A program made the position numbers and the translations under genes. From Bacteroidetes bacterium UBA4414 (GTDB lineage: Bacteria; Bacteroidota; Bacteroidia; Chitinophagales; Chitinophagaceae), in assembly GCA_002389765.1 (NCBI GenBank), contig DGQM01000025.1:38648-102647 (forward strand): a DNA stretch of 64,000 nt. Direction: 5' to 3'. Shown in pieces: positions 17,447-27,113 of this stretch. Below the pieces are notes generated by a model. That model did no database searches. It was not told where the DNA came from and saw only the letters and a list, made by a program, of their open reading frames with translations. How positions within the stretch are numbered: the first letter of the stretch is position 1; every line of letters starts with the position of its first letter.

Positions 17447-20080
17447 ATGGAACTCAGTAAGAATTTTCAGCATCAGGACGCAGAAAAACATTGGTACGAA
17501 CATTGGAACAATGCAGGCTATTTTAAATCTAAACCCGACGGACGTGAGGCATACACAATAGTTATGCCGCCACCGAATGTAACAGGTGTGTTGCACATGG
17601 GTCATGCATTGAACAATACCGTACAGGATGTACTGATACGTCGTGCCAAAATGCTGGGCTACAATACTACATGGGTACCGGGTACCGACCACGCAAGTAT
17701 TGCTACTGAAGCAAAGGTTGTGGGTATGCTGCGCGAGCAGGGTATTGATAAAAACAAACTGAGCCGCGACGAGTTTTTGAAATATGCGTGGGAGTGGAAA
17801 GAAAAGTATGGTGGCATCATCCTGAAGCAGCTCAAAAAACTTGGCTGCTCGCTGGATTGGGATCGTACTGCTTTTACCATGGACGATAACTACTACGCAG
17901 CAGTAATGCGTGTGTTTGTAGAGCTGTACAATAAGGGCTACATCTACCGTGGTGTAAAGATGATAAACTGGGACCCTAAGGCTAAAACAGCACTTAGCGA
18001 TGAAGAGGTAATCTTTAAGCAAACCAATTCAAAACTGTATCATGTACGCTACAAGTTGGATACAGAAGGAGAAGAATATATAACGATAGCAACCGTTCGC
18101 CCAGAAACAATACTGGGCGACACGGCGATATGCGTACACCCTGAAGATCCGCGTTATGCACATCTGAAAGGGAAGTTCGCATTTGTACCGCTTATCAATC
18201 GCCGCATACCTATCATATTCGATGACTACATCGATATAGAATTTGGTACAGGTGCCCTGAAAGTAACACCTGCACACGATTTGAATGACTATAATCTGGG
18301 GCAGAAACACAGGCTGCAGGTTGTAGATACATTGAATGAAGATGGTACACTGAGCGAAGCAGCACAATTGTATATCGGTGAAGACCGTTTTGCAGTGCGC
18401 AAGAAGATAGTAGAAGACCTGAAAGCATCCGGCAACTTTGTAAAAGAAGAAGAGTATAGCAACCAAGTAGGGTATAGTGAGCGTACAGATGTGGTGATAG
18501 AACCACGCCTTAGTATGCAGTGGTGGTGCAATATGCAGGAGCTTGCAAAGCCAGCATTGGAAAACGTATTGAACGACAATATAGAATTCCACCCTGCTAA
18601 GTTTAAGAACCTGTATCGCCACTGGATGGAGAACATCAAAGATTGGTGTATAAGCCGCCAGTTATGGTGGGGACAGCGTATACCTGCATGGTATGATGTT
18701 GAGGGCAATATTTACGTAGCAGAAACAGAAGCAGGTGCGTACGAACAATACAAGGAAAAGAACCCTGCACTTGCTGCAAGTAACCCAACACTGAAGCAAG
18801 AGGAAGATGTATTGGATACTTGGTTCAGCAGTTGGTTGTGGCCAATGGAAGTGTTTGATTGGAATAAGAACCCGAACAACGAAGAACTGAAATATTACTA
18901 TCCTACCAATACACTTGTTACTGCTCCTGAGATTATTTTCTTCTGGGTAGCCAGGATGATAATGGCGGGTTATGAATTTTTGGGAGATAAGCCTTTTGAT
19001 AAAGTTTACTTTACAGGTATTGTGCGCGATAAGCAGGGTAGGAAGATGAGTAAGTCTTTAGGTAACTCTCCTGACCTACTGCAACTGATAGAAGACAATG
19101 GTGCTGATGCGGTACGCTTTAGTGTAATGATATCATCGCCTGCGGGTAATGATTTGTTGTTTGATGAATCTCAGTTAGAACAAGGACGCAACTTCTGCAA
19201 TAAAATGTGGAATGCCCTGAAGCTGATAAAAACATGGGAAAACCGCACAGCAGATAATGTCAGTGACGCCGAGGTACGCTTTGCGATAGACTGGATGGAA
19301 AACCGTCTGGCACAAGTGGCGCAGGAAGTAGCAGAGTTGATGAAAGACTTCCGCCTGAGCGAAGGATTGAAAACAATCTATTCGCTTATCTGGAATGATT
19401 TCTGTTCATGGTATCTGGAATGGGTGAAGCCCGGTTTCGAGCAGCCAATTTCGCAGCATGTGTATGAACGTACAATTGCTATCTACGAACAACTGATTCA
19501 ACTGTTGCATCCGTATATGCCGTTCATTACAGAAGAGATTTACCATCAACTGCATAGCAGAAATGAAGGTAATGACCTGATAGTAAAAGAACTGCCTGTA
19601 TATGATAGCATAGACGCCAATGTGCTGAAGCAAGGTGCTATGTTGCAAGAATTGATCACGGCCATCCGCGATACGCGTAATAAGAATCAATTGAAGCCTA
19701 AGGATACTATCAAACTGTGGGTAGATACACAACACAATGCGTTGTATGAGCTGACACAGGATATATTGCGCAAGCAAGTGAATGCTTCTGAGTTAGGTTT
19801 TACAAAAGAGCCTAAGCAAGGAAGTATATCTATCGTAGTACAGACAGATAAACTGTACATAGAAACAGCTGCTGCCAATGTAAATACAGATGCACAGCGT
19901 GAGCAATTAAAGAAAGAGTTGGACTATCTGCAAGGCTTCTTGCTAAGCGTAGAAAAGAAATTGAGTAATGAACGCTTTGTACAAAATGCTAAAGCAGATG
20001 TAGTAGATGCAGAAAAGAAAAAACAAAGCGATGCGTTGGCTAAAATAAAAGCTATTGAAGAAAGCCTCAGTTTATTGTAA
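17447..20080 (+). CDS. valS: Valyl-tRNA synthetase
   Basis: 877 aa, class I synthetase that charges tRNA-Val in the cytosol. The HIGH-type motif reads PPPNVTGVLHMGHA at 41-54 and KMSKS lies near residue 530 (GRKMSKSLGNSPD). The editing (CP1) domain lies between, with TIATVRPETILGDTA. The C-terminal coiled-coil arm (last ~70 residues) is the ValS-specific tRNA-binding helix pair. The length is normal. A GldM-like gene follows after only 11 nt without a terminator between them. Confidence 0.97.
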   Translation: MELSKNFQHQDAEKHWYEHWNNAGYFKSKPDGREAYTIVMPPPNVTGVLHMGHALNNTVQDVLIRRAKMLGYNTTWVPGTDHASIATEAKVVGMLREQGIDKNKLSRDEFLKYAWEWKEKYGGIILKQLKKLGCSLDWDRTAFTMDDNYYAAVMRVFVELYNKGYIYRGVKMINWDPKAKTALSDEEVIFKQTNSKLYHVRYKLDTEGEEYITIATVRPETILGDTAICVHPEDPRYAHLKGKFAFVPLINRRIPIIFDDYIDIEFGTGALKVTPAHDLNDYNLGQKHRLQVVDTLNEDGTLSEAAQLYIGEDRFAVRKKIVEDLKASGNFVKEEEYSNQVGYSERTDVVIEPRLSMQWWCNMQELAKPALENVLNDNIEFHPAKFKNLYRHWMENIKDWCISRQLWWGQRIPAWYDVEGNIYVAETEAGAYEQYKEKNPALAASNPTLKQEEDVLDTWFSSWLWPMEVFDWNKNPNNEELKYYYPTNTLVTAPEIIFFWVARMIMAGYEFLGDKPFDKVYFTGIVRDKQGRKMSKSLGNSPDLLQLIEDNGADAVRFSVMISSPAGNDLLFDESQLEQGRNFCNKMWNALKLIKTWENRTADNVSDAEVRFAIDWMENRLAQVAQEVAELMKDFRLSEGLKTIYSLIWNDFCSWYLEWVKPGFEQPISQHVYERTIAIYEQLIQLLHPYMPFITEEIYHQLHSRNEGNDLIVKELPVYDSIDANVLKQGAMLQELITAIRDTRNKNQLKPKDTIKLWVDTQHNALYELTQDILRKQVNASELGFTKEPKQGSISIVVQTDKLYIETAAANVNTDAQREQLKKELDYLQGFLLSVEKKLSNERFVQNAKADVVDAEKKKQSDALAKIKAIEESLSLL

Positions 20081-20091
20081 CTTTAGTAACT

Positions 20092-20568
20092 ATGAAGCTG
20101 AAATCGAAACTGATACTTACGGCATTGTGTATGGCTACGGCTTATAGTTTGGTAGCGCAGTCTCAGAACAAAGATGAGAAAGCGAAGAAGCCTAAGCCGA
20201 AACCAATACCCACTTATCTGGGTAGTAGTGAAAAGAGTGGAGGCCCCATTTCAGAGTCTTTGTTTGATAAACTGGTGTTAGAAGGATTGACATCAAAAGA
20301 CTCTGCTGGCAAACCGTTTAAGGTAACAGCTTTTGTTATCAACTACGGAGAGCGCAATTTGTATGAGGACTCTGTGGGCAATATGATGGTGATGACAGAT
20401 TATCTTGCAGAGTCCTGTAGTGGAGATACGCTTAGTACTTTTTTGAAAGCCAATATTACTGAGCGTTCAAAACCGGGTGATACTGTTTACTTCGATCAAA
20501 TTATGGTAAAAGCTCCTGAAGGGTTTGCGGCATTTGGCAAAAGCATGAAGTTTGTAATAACGAAATAA
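20092..20568 (+). CDS. GldM C-terminal-like exported protein
   Basis: 158 aa, signal peptide ~1-22, then a Lys/Pro-rich linker (KAKKPKPKPIPTY). The globular part (~70-158) ends GDTVYFDQIMVKAPEGF..KSMKFVI, which resembles the last Ig-like domain of GldM, the T9SS/gliding motor stalk protein. Only that domain is present, so this is a stand-alone relative rather than GldM itself. It lies 11 nt after valS and ahead of a strong bidirectional terminator. Function unknown. Confidence 0.55.
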   Translation: MKLKSKLILTALCMATAYSLVAQSQNKDEKAKKPKPKPIPTYLGSSEKSGGPISESLFDKLVLEGLTSKDSAGKPFKVTAFVINYGERNLYEDSVGNMMVMTDYLAESCSGDTLSTFLKANITERSKPGDTVYFDQIMVKAPEGFAAFGKSMKFVITK

Positions 20569-20573
20569 AATTG

Positions 20574-20605
20574 AAAAGGCGGTTATTAGTAACCGCCTTT
20601 TTTTA
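20574..20605. terminator. Bidirectional terminator
   Basis: Perfect 12-bp stem AAAAGGCGGTTA/TAACCGCCTTTT between convergent genes, with a T-run on the plus side and an A-run on the other. Confidence 0.88.
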
Positions 20606-20624
20606 TAAATAGTATCAGATATAC

Positions 20625-21572
20625 TTAGTTTACCAATAGCAGGTTTACGCTACGTTGCAGTATGTTGAAGGCTATTTCGGCCATGAGGTTTTCTTTGTCT
20701 AATGTCGGGTTTACTTCCGTTACCTCAAAACAACAGATTTTATGATTCTGCATAAACGATGCCATCAAATCTTCTGCCTCGCGTTCTTTCAGTCCGTTAC
20801 TTACAGGTGTACCTGTGCCACGAGATATAGAGCTATCCAAACTGTCTACGTCGAATGAAACATAGATGTCATCACAAGCACTTAGATGTAAGAGTGTTTG
20901 TCTTACTACATTTTCCACACCTTTACGGCGCACTTCCTGTACAGGTATTACTTTGATGCCGTGTTTCTTTATCAGATATTCCTCTTCTTTTTCATAATCT
21001 CTCAGGGCTATGAAAACGATGTCTTCAGGATTGATTTTGGGTTGGATTTTACCAATATTTTTCAGTTTGTTCCAGATGTCTATGGTAGTAGCATCGGGTT
21101 GGTGTACCTGGCTTTCTGTATTGTCGAAAGCTAAGGCTGTAGCCAATGGCATGCCGTGCATATTACCACTTGGTGTGGTATAGGGGGTGTGTATATCGGC
21201 ATGTGCGTCTATCCATATTACGCCCAACCTGTTTTTAGGTTTTGCAATTTTGATACCTGCTATAGTGCCACCTGCTGTGCTATGATCGCCCGCCAATACC
21301 AGCGGGAAAAGGCCGGATTTCAGTGTCTCGGAAACAGACTTTGCAATACGTTCATACATAGTATAAACGCCCTGTATTCTTTTAGCATACGGAGATGCTA
21401 CGGGTTCGTATAAGAGCTTATTCTCAGTTTCTATCTGCTCTGTGGGGAAGTTTACAAAGAAGCTGCTCATAAAGTCGAGCGCGGCTATTTTAATGGCATC
21501 TATGCCAAGACTTGCCCCTCTAGTGCCCGCACCAATTTCTGAACGTACTTCAATTATCTTGATGTTTCGCAT
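20625..21572 (-). CDS. Arginase/agmatinase family ureohydrolase
   Basis: 315 aa from ATG 21572. A longer reading would need a TTG at 21608, and the family N-terminus fits MRNIKIIEV. The dimanganese ligands are visible: GDHS (H97), DAHADIH at 122-128 and SFDVDSLDSS near 225. GAGTRGASLG near residue 14 and the SGNMHGMPL loop also fit arginase rather than agmatinase. Predicted product pair: ornithine and urea. Same strand as tamL, 43 nt downstream of it. Confidence 0.9.
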   Translation of the reverse strand: MRNIKIIEVRSEIGAGTRGASLGIDAIKIAALDFMSSFFVNFPTEQIETENKLLYEPVASPYAKRIQGVYTMYERIAKSVSETLKSGLFPLVLAGDHSTAGGTIAGIKIAKPKNRLGVIWIDAHADIHTPYTTPSGNMHGMPLATALAFDNTESQVHQPDATTIDIWNKLKNIGKIQPKINPEDIVFIALRDYEKEEEYLIKKHGIKVIPVQEVRRKGVENVVRQTLLHLSACDDIYVSFDVDSLDSSISRGTGTPVSNGLKEREAEDLMASFMQNHKICCFEVTEVNPTLDKENLMAEIAFNILQRSVNLLLVN

Positions 21573-21615
21573 ATGCTCAAAGGTATTAAAAGCCCTCGGG
21601 ATGCCCAAAACAGGC

Positions 21616-24024
21616 TTAGAAAGGATAACCTATCGCAAAGTTAAATACCCAATCATTGCGCTTTATCTGGTCCCAGAGCAGATTGATATCTTTAATTTTC
21701 CAACTGCCTGTGCCATCAGCATAGTTAGGTTGCTTTAGTGGTGTGGCAAAGTCGAATCTAGCTACCAGAAAACCAGCATCCAAGCGAATACCAAAACCTG
21801 CATCTACTGCAAGATCTTTGCCTAGTTTGTTAAATGCAAATTCACCACCTTCAAAACCATCAGATTTTCTAGCTAACCAAATATTGCCTGCATCTGCAAA
21901 TACGGCTCCATTCAGTTTCATAGCCCCTGCAAATAATTTTACGATATCAAAGCGATATTCAGAAGTGAATTCTATTTTAATATCACCTGTACGGTCTATA
22001 ACCGTTGGCACAGCACCTGCGGTGTCTTTGAATTTGTAACTGCCCGGGCCCAGTGTACGTATTCTGAACCCACGGAGGCTATAGGCGCCACCTACGAAGT
22101 ATTGCTTTATGTAAGGTAGTGCAGTCGATTTGTCATAGGGGATACCAATGCCAATCTGTAACCTAGAGGCTAATGTAGCGTGTCTTCTTGTTAAGAATTT
22201 TTGTCCGTCGATATCAAATTTTACATATTGTGCATAGGTGCCCAGGGAGTCTATAATGCTGTTTAGTCCGCGCATAATACCACCTGCTTCTTCACCACTT
22301 ATCTTCAGGAAGTTGTAGTTAATGCCTCTTTTCTTTTCCTTGTCGCTGAAGGTAAACGTCACATTTTCGCCTTCAATGAATGTAGGCTTATATGTCTTTG
22401 TCAGGTATTCGTTTCCAGCCAAGCGGCGTTTGAATGAGTCTGTAAGGGTAGGTATAATTTTATTGATGAATGCTGGTGAAATCTCCCAATATTTGGTGCT
22501 TGTTTCTCTCCACTTGTAGGTGAAGTTGGTCGAAATATTGACCATCGTAAAATAGTCTATACGCTCTACAAGTCCAATACCAACACCAACAGATGTACGG
22601 GGTGTATTGTGGCTGCTGATTTTACTTTGCTTGATAGGGAATAGAAACTTAGGGAAATCGACACTGGTATTGAAACCTATACTACGAGATAGTAGATCTA
22701 TTCTTTGTTTCAGCGTATCATTAAAGCTTTCAATACCTCCTGTCAGCGATAGGCTAAGCAGGTTGGCTCCGCGTGCAAGGTTCTTGTTGCGCAGGCTGAG
22801 CGTAAGGTTGGTACCTGCCAGATAAGTAGTACCGTTAGAAAGCTCCCAACTGGTGTTATAATCGTATTTGTCCGCAGGTGTCATAATGATGGCACAGTTG
22901 AGCCAATAACCATTGTAGGCTGCATTTACGGTATCTTCCCTGAATGAAATGCGTACGGTTTGGAATACACCCAGCTCGTTCAGCTTATTGATGGTTTCAT
23001 CATATTCCTGCTGAGAATAGTACCTGCCGGGTAGTATTACCAAGTGGTTCTTGATTACTTTCTCGCGGATGTATTTGTTGTGATACCTAAACTGTACACC
23101 ATCGAAATTGGATTGTATCATGGTGATACTATCGCGGAAATCGCTATTATCCCTGAAGTCGGGGAATACACGTACACGTCTGATTCCATAGCGCCTGAAT
23201 GCTTCTCTGCGCTCGTCTTCCGAACGTAGTATGACACGTATATCAAGTGTTGGCTTTTTGTTGTTCTTCTGCAGTGCTATGAAGTTTACAGCACTTTCAA
23301 AAGGATTGTCAGCATCCTTCAAAAACTGTTTGTTCATCGTATCCAGCTCGAAGCTGATGTTCTCTTGTGTGAATTTGTAGAAACCAAGATTGCGAAGTAT
23401 ACCGGTAATACGGCTTTTCTCAGCTTCCAGCATATCATAGTTAAAATCTGTTCCTTGCTTCAGCAGTGTGTTATGTTGTTCAGCCTTAACTATTGCTAAT
23501 GCAGCACTATCGTCAACGTCAAGGTTCACTTTGTTGATGAGATAGTTGGTGCCTGTTTCTACTTTGTAGGTAACGTATGCCTTCTTGCCTTTGTAAACCG
23601 TAGTGTCTGATACTTTGGCATAGAAATAACCTTTGTTGAAAAGATAGGTGCGTATGTTGGTTGCAGATTTCTTTTTCAGCGTACTGTCGTATATAACAGG
23701 AGGCTCAACAGATTTTGTTTTGAGTTGGTAGTTTTTAGGGTCTTTCTCGTATTTGTCGTAACGCAGATTGTACCTGTACAGTTTAAATGGCATGTTGCCT
23801 ATCATAGTATAGGTATTGGGTTTCTGTGCTACCAGCTTGCTGAGGTTTTCTTTCAGCTCACCTTTTTGTGTAACAGGTACTGTCGTTTTTAGCTTTATTT
23901 CATTGCTTCGCAGCAGGTATTTGCCCTTAGGTACATGCCTTGTAGCATCGCACCCAACCATAAAGACAGTGATAACACATACCCCTATCGCCAAAATGGT
24001 GTTTACAAATCTTCTGCAATGCAT
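21616..24024 (-). CDS. tamL: BamA/TamA-family outer-membrane lipoprotein (TamL)
   Basis: 802 aa. The signal ends in a lipobox (MVGC, C25), followed by DATRHVPKGKYLL, which is characteristic of Bacteroidota TamL. POTRA-like repeats fill ~40-380. The C-terminal Omp85 barrel (~390-802) includes the signature GGAYSLRGFRIRTLGPGS near 650 and ends in WVFNFAIGYPF with the terminal aromatic. TamL is the outer-membrane component of a TamAB-like system for membrane and lipid homeostasis. It is divergent from a TrmH gene with only 36 bp between the starts. Confidence 0.9.
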   Translation of the reverse strand: MHCRRFVNTILAIGVCVITVFMVGCDATRHVPKGKYLLRSNEIKLKTTVPVTQKGELKENLSKLVAQKPNTYTMIGNMPFKLYRYNLRYDKYEKDPKNYQLKTKSVEPPVIYDSTLKKKSATNIRTYLFNKGYFYAKVSDTTVYKGKKAYVTYKVETGTNYLINKVNLDVDDSAALAIVKAEQHNTLLKQGTDFNYDMLEAEKSRITGILRNLGFYKFTQENISFELDTMNKQFLKDADNPFESAVNFIALQKNNKKPTLDIRVILRSEDERREAFRRYGIRRVRVFPDFRDNSDFRDSITMIQSNFDGVQFRYHNKYIREKVIKNHLVILPGRYYSQQEYDETINKLNELGVFQTVRISFREDTVNAAYNGYWLNCAIIMTPADKYDYNTSWELSNGTTYLAGTNLTLSLRNKNLARGANLLSLSLTGGIESFNDTLKQRIDLLSRSIGFNTSVDFPKFLFPIKQSKISSHNTPRTSVGVGIGLVERIDYFTMVNISTNFTYKWRETSTKYWEISPAFINKIIPTLTDSFKRRLAGNEYLTKTYKPTFIEGENVTFTFSDKEKKRGINYNFLKISGEEAGGIMRGLNSIIDSLGTYAQYVKFDIDGQKFLTRRHATLASRLQIGIGIPYDKSTALPYIKQYFVGGAYSLRGFRIRTLGPGSYKFKDTAGAVPTVIDRTGDIKIEFTSEYRFDIVKLFAGAMKLNGAVFADAGNIWLARKSDGFEGGEFAFNKLGKDLAVDAGFGIRLDAGFLVARFDFATPLKQPNYADGTGSWKIKDINLLWDQIKRNDWVFNFAIGYPF

Positions 24025-24046
24025 ATATCAGGTTGGGACAATTAAT

Positions 24047-24054
24047 TAGTTTTG
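24047..24054 (+). promoter_or_regulatory. -7 element of the TrmH-family gene
   Basis: TAGTTTTG (TAnnTTTG) ends 6 nt before ATG 24061, so the mRNA is predicted to be leaderless or nearly so. It also excludes the TTG at 24052 as start. Confidence 0.5.
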
Positions 24055-24060
24055 CCGGGT

Positions 24061-24801
24061 ATGTTATCCAAGGCACAAAATAAATATATTCGGTCATTAT
24101 CGCAGCAAAAATATAGGATTGAGCACGGCGTTTATGTGGTAGAAGGCGATAAAATAGCCCGTGAATGGCTTGCTGAGAGCCGTAGGATACAGTATATAGT
24201 GGCCACAGACCAATGGCTGCAAGACAATGTTAAACTTACGGCCAAGCATAAAGATGCTATTGTTGCAATGGTGTCTGAGGCGGAATTGCAGACTATTTCG
24301 CAATTGCAAAAGGCTAATGAGGTATTGCTGGTAGTGTATAGAGATAATGATAATGCGACATTTCCTGCGGGTGAATGGTGTATTGCATTGGATACCTTGC
24401 AAGACCCGGGCAATATGGGTACCATTATACGCATTGCAGATTGGTTTGGTATCGGACATGTGATAGCAACACCTGATAGTGTAGATTTTTACAACCCTAA
24501 AGTAATACAGGCTGCTATGGGTGGGCATCTGCGTGTACAGTTGCACAGTGCCGATATATTACAGTTTATTGCACAATCTGATATGCCTGTATATGCAGCA
24601 GCATTGGATGGTGATAATATTTATAACCTGAAAGATGTAACGCCGGGCATATTGGTAATAGGTAATGAATCTAAAGGAATATCTGCGGCTGTAATGCAAC
24701 AAGCAACAAAGAAAATAACCATACCGCGTATAGGCGGGGCAGAGTCGCTGAACGCTGCTGTGAGTGCAGGTATTATCTGTGCCTTGTTAATAAAGACTTA
24801 A
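24061..24801 (+). CDS. TrmH/SpoU-family RNA methyltransferase
   Basis: 246 aa. N-terminal substrate-binding part (~1-90), then the knotted SPOUT domain: LDTLQDPGNMGTIIR (motif 1), VIGNESKGIS (motif 2) and IPRIGGAESLNAAVSAGII (motif 3), which forms the SAM-binding trefoil knot. It would methylate a ribose 2'-OH in rRNA or tRNA. ATG 24061 is chosen over TTG 24052 because the latter lies inside the promoter element. Divergent neighbour of tamL. Confidence 0.92.
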   Translation: MLSKAQNKYIRSLSQQKYRIEHGVYVVEGDKIAREWLAESRRIQYIVATDQWLQDNVKLTAKHKDAIVAMVSEAELQTISQLQKANEVLLVVYRDNDNATFPAGEWCIALDTLQDPGNMGTIIRIADWFGIGHVIATPDSVDFYNPKVIQAAMGGHLRVQLHSADILQFIAQSDMPVYAAALDGDNIYNLKDVTPGILVIGNESKGISAAVMQQATKKITIPRIGGAESLNAAVSAGIICALLIKT

Positions 24802-24880
24802 ATTGATTTTCAATAGCTTATAATCCATAGTTTTGGCATAGCTGTTGGATTGGCAATAGTATCAATCTAATCAATCTCTT

Positions 24881-25651
24881 ATGAAAAAAGTATTATTTAC
24901 ATTAATTCTGGTAGCAGTAACAGTTGCCAACCTGATGGCACAACCAAGGCGCAGTATCGTAAAAGTAAGAATGAGCGATAACAGCCGTATTGCAGTATCT
25001 ATCGATGACAGGTATTACGACAAACAAGGTACATCTATTACTATAGGTGATTTACCCGCAGGCCGTCACTACATTAAGATATATAGATATACCCCTTATG
25101 CAACCGGCAGAGGTGGCAAGGCAAGGGTTGTATATAGCGCAGGTATGCGTTTGTCTGAAGGTACCATAACAGAGTTGACCTATGATGTACGTAGGAATGA
25201 CGTATATGCAACTACAGAGTTTATAGACGATAGCTACGATAACCGTAACGACCGTTGGGATGACCGCAGGGACGATTGGAGAGATGATCGCAGAGACGAT
25301 CGTTGGGACGACCGCAGGGATGACCGTGATGATGTGTATGGTAACAATGGTAGATATAATCGTGTATGGACACAACAGGATATGAGCGACCTGAAAAGGC
25401 GTGTTGATGACCGCATAGGCGACAGCGATAAGCAAAAACTGGTAGAAGGTGTATTGAAAGACAGGCGCTATACCACAGAGCAAATGCGCAGTATGCTGTC
25501 ATGGTTCAGCTTTGAAAGTACAAAAGTAGCAGTAGCGAAATGGGGATATGATAATGTGAGCGACAAGCAAAACTACTGGAAGCTGGAAAGTGAGTTTACA
25601 TTTACCAGCAGCAAGGAAGAATTCAATAACTACATTAACGGACGGAGGTAA
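24881..25651 (+). CDS. DUF4476 domain exported protein with Asp/Arg repeat
   Basis: 256 aa, signal peptide ~1-20. The N-terminal beta-rich domain (~22-110) is joined to the C-terminal helical DUF4476 domain (~160-256) by an extraordinary mixed-charge linker. Residues 122-151 are built almost entirely of D, R and W in the pattern RWDDRRDD. Such tracts are extended and self-associating. The function of DUF4476 is unknown. The stop codon lies inside a terminator hairpin shared with the convergent PAP2 gene. Confidence 0.85.
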   Translation: MKKVLFTLILVAVTVANLMAQPRRSIVKVRMSDNSRIAVSIDDRYYDKQGTSITIGDLPAGRHYIKIYRYTPYATGRGGKARVVYSAGMRLSEGTITELTYDVRRNDVYATTEFIDDSYDNRNDRWDDRRDDWRDDRRDDRWDDRRDDRDDVYGNNGRYNRVWTQQDMSDLKRRVDDRIGDSDKQKLVEGVLKDRRYTTEQMRSMLSWFSFESTKVAVAKWGYDNVSDKQNYWKLESEFTFTSSKEEFNNYINGRR

Positions 25652-26240
25652 CAACCTCCGTTTCTTTTTTGTGCAAGCCGTACACTTTGTTGAAAACCTT
25701 GCCTGTAATGATACCTGCAAACACACCAAGTATACCACCGCACAGTACATCCAACGGGAAGTGGACACCTACATATACCTGTGCATAGGCAACGCTTGCT
25801 GCCCAAAGTAAAGATGCCGACCATATCCATTTGCCATGTCGCTGCCACGTTATAGAACCGAATACTGCTAAAGCAAAGTGATTGGCTGAATGTGACGAAG
25901 GAAAACTATAACCACTGCCACATGGCACTAATAAGTGTACGTATTGCTGTAAATACGGATTGTTGCATGGACGCAAACGATGTACGTATGGTTTTATCAG
26001 CGATGCACTCAACTGGTCGGCAATGGCAAATGTAAGCAGGAAGAAAACACACCACATCAATCCTTTTTTGCCAAAGTTGATAGTCATAAACAAGAGTAGG
26101 AAGAGATAGAGCGGTGCCCATGTCCACTGATTGCGCAGATAGGGTACAATGGCATCGAGCACATCGTTTTGCCACACGGTATTGAGGTAATACCATGCTG
26201 CGTAGTCCCATTTTATCAGTGTCTCTATCAGTTTTTGCAA
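25635..26240 (-). CDS. PAP2-family membrane phosphatase
   Basis: 201 aa with five to six membrane helices. Phosphatase motifs: KPYVHRLRP (KX6RP), FPSSHSANH (PSGH-like) and VYVGVHFPLDV (His/Asp motif). The third motif lacks the usual Arg: the SR before VYVGVH is AQ here, a form also met in related proteins. It would dephosphorylate lipid phosphates such as undecaprenyl pyrophosphate or phosphatidylglycerol phosphate. No ATG fits, so the start is TTG 26240, 7 nt after the methyltransferase stop (coupled translation). The 3' end overlaps the convergent DUF4476 gene by 17 bp. Confidence 0.87.
   Translation of the reverse strand: MQKLIETLIKWDYAAWYYLNTVWQNDVLDAIVPYLRNQWTWAPLYLFLLLFMTINFGKKGLMWCVFFLLTFAIADQLSASLIKPYVHRLRPCNNPYLQQYVHLLVPCGSGYSFPSSHSANHFALAVFGSITWQRHGKWIWSASLLWAASVAYAQVYVGVHFPLDVLCGGILGVFAGIITGKVFNKVYGLHKKETEVVTSVR
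25642..25670 (+). terminator. Terminator overlapping two convergent stop codons
   Basis: Stem ACGGAGGT/ACCTCCGT, loop AACA, then TTCTTTTTT. The hairpin contains the DUF4476 stop and the last codons of the PAP2 gene. Confidence 0.8.
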
Positions 26241-26247
26241 AGCCTGT

Positions 26248-26982
26248 TTATTTCTTGAATACCATTATTAAACGTGGCGACTCCGAAGCGTTAAATGCTT
26301 GCAGGTTATAATCTCCGAAAGTGGCTGTTAAAGATAAGCCTGCTGTTTCAAACATCTTTACAAAGTCTGCCAATTCAAATGCTGCAACACTCTCAGTATA
26401 GTGGCGTGGTTTATTATCGCCATCCAGAAAGCGGATGTCTTTTATAAAGTGTTTACGTTCCAGCCTGCGATTGATGTTGAAGGTATAGCTGCCACGTATA
26501 ATGGTATCTTCGGGTACCAATGTGTTGGCTATCTTGATGGCATTCATATAATCAATTACCAACGTGCCACCTTTTTTCAAAGAACGGGCAAATGACTTGG
26601 CAGCCAGAAGATGGTCTCTGTCGTGTGCAAAGTAGCCGAAGCTGGTAAAGAAATTGAAAGCGTAATCGAAGTAGTTGATAAATGCAGGCATGCGCATATC
26701 GTGTACAAAGAAGTGCAGATTATCTGCCTCAAACTCCTTAGCTATTTCTATGCTGTGCAGCGAAAGGTCGAAACCACTAACCTCGAAACCATGCCCTGCC
26801 AACTGACGGGAATAGCGTCCGTCTCCACAGGCAATATCCAACATTTTACAGCCTTTTGCAGGTTGCAGATAAGAGAGCAGTTTTTCAATAAAAGCCTGAG
26901 CCTCGGGTTCGTCCCGATGCTTGTAAAGTATTTTATAGTAAGGTGAGCCAAACCAGGTTTCGAACCAGTCTTTCTTTTCCAT
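26248..26982 (-). CDS. Class I SAM-dependent methyltransferase
   Basis: 244 aa from ATG 26982 (an upstream TTG frame is ignored). The Rossmann SAM motif MLDIACGDGRYSRQLA lies at ~54-69 with the acidic loop GFDLS at ~77-81. A later F-N-F-F-T-S-F-G segment is typical of small-molecule methyltransferases. Substrate unknown. It has a TACCTTTG promoter 17 nt upstream and leads into the PAP2 gene with a 7-nt gap. Confidence 0.85.
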   Translation of the reverse strand: MEKKDWFETWFGSPYYKILYKHRDEPEAQAFIEKLLSYLQPAKGCKMLDIACGDGRYSRQLAGHGFEVSGFDLSLHSIEIAKEFEADNLHFFVHDMRMPAFINYFDYAFNFFTSFGYFAHDRDHLLAAKSFARSLKKGGTLVIDYMNAIKIANTLVPEDTIIRGSYTFNINRRLERKHFIKDIRFLDGDNKPRHYTESVAAFELADFVKMFETAGLSLTATFGDYNLQAFNASESPRLIMVFKK

Positions 26983-26999
26983 AGATATGTGCGCAGATG

Positions 27000-27007
27000 C
27001 AAAGGTA
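27000..27007 (-). promoter_or_regulatory. -7 element of the methyltransferase-PAP2 operon
   Basis: TACCTTTG followed by CATC on the minus strand, 17 nt before ATG 26982. Confidence 0.6.
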
Positions 27008-27085
27008 ATATCAAAACCCCATGATGTACTTGTATGGTGATATTTGTTATAAGTGTTAACAGTTGAGCCATTTGGCAATTAATAC

Positions 27086-27093
27086 TACCTTTG
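27086..27093 (+). promoter_or_regulatory. -7 element of the TPR membrane gene
   Basis: TACCTTTG then CAGCC, 20 nt before ATG 27114. It is divergent from the methyltransferase promoter. Confidence 0.65.
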
Positions 27094-27113
27094 CAGCCTC
27101 TTATTAAGAACAG

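Noticed and set aside
21573..21608. Longer N-terminus of the arginase from TTG 21608
   Set aside because: The ATG at 21572 gives the family N-terminus; the upstream 12 codons have no similarity.
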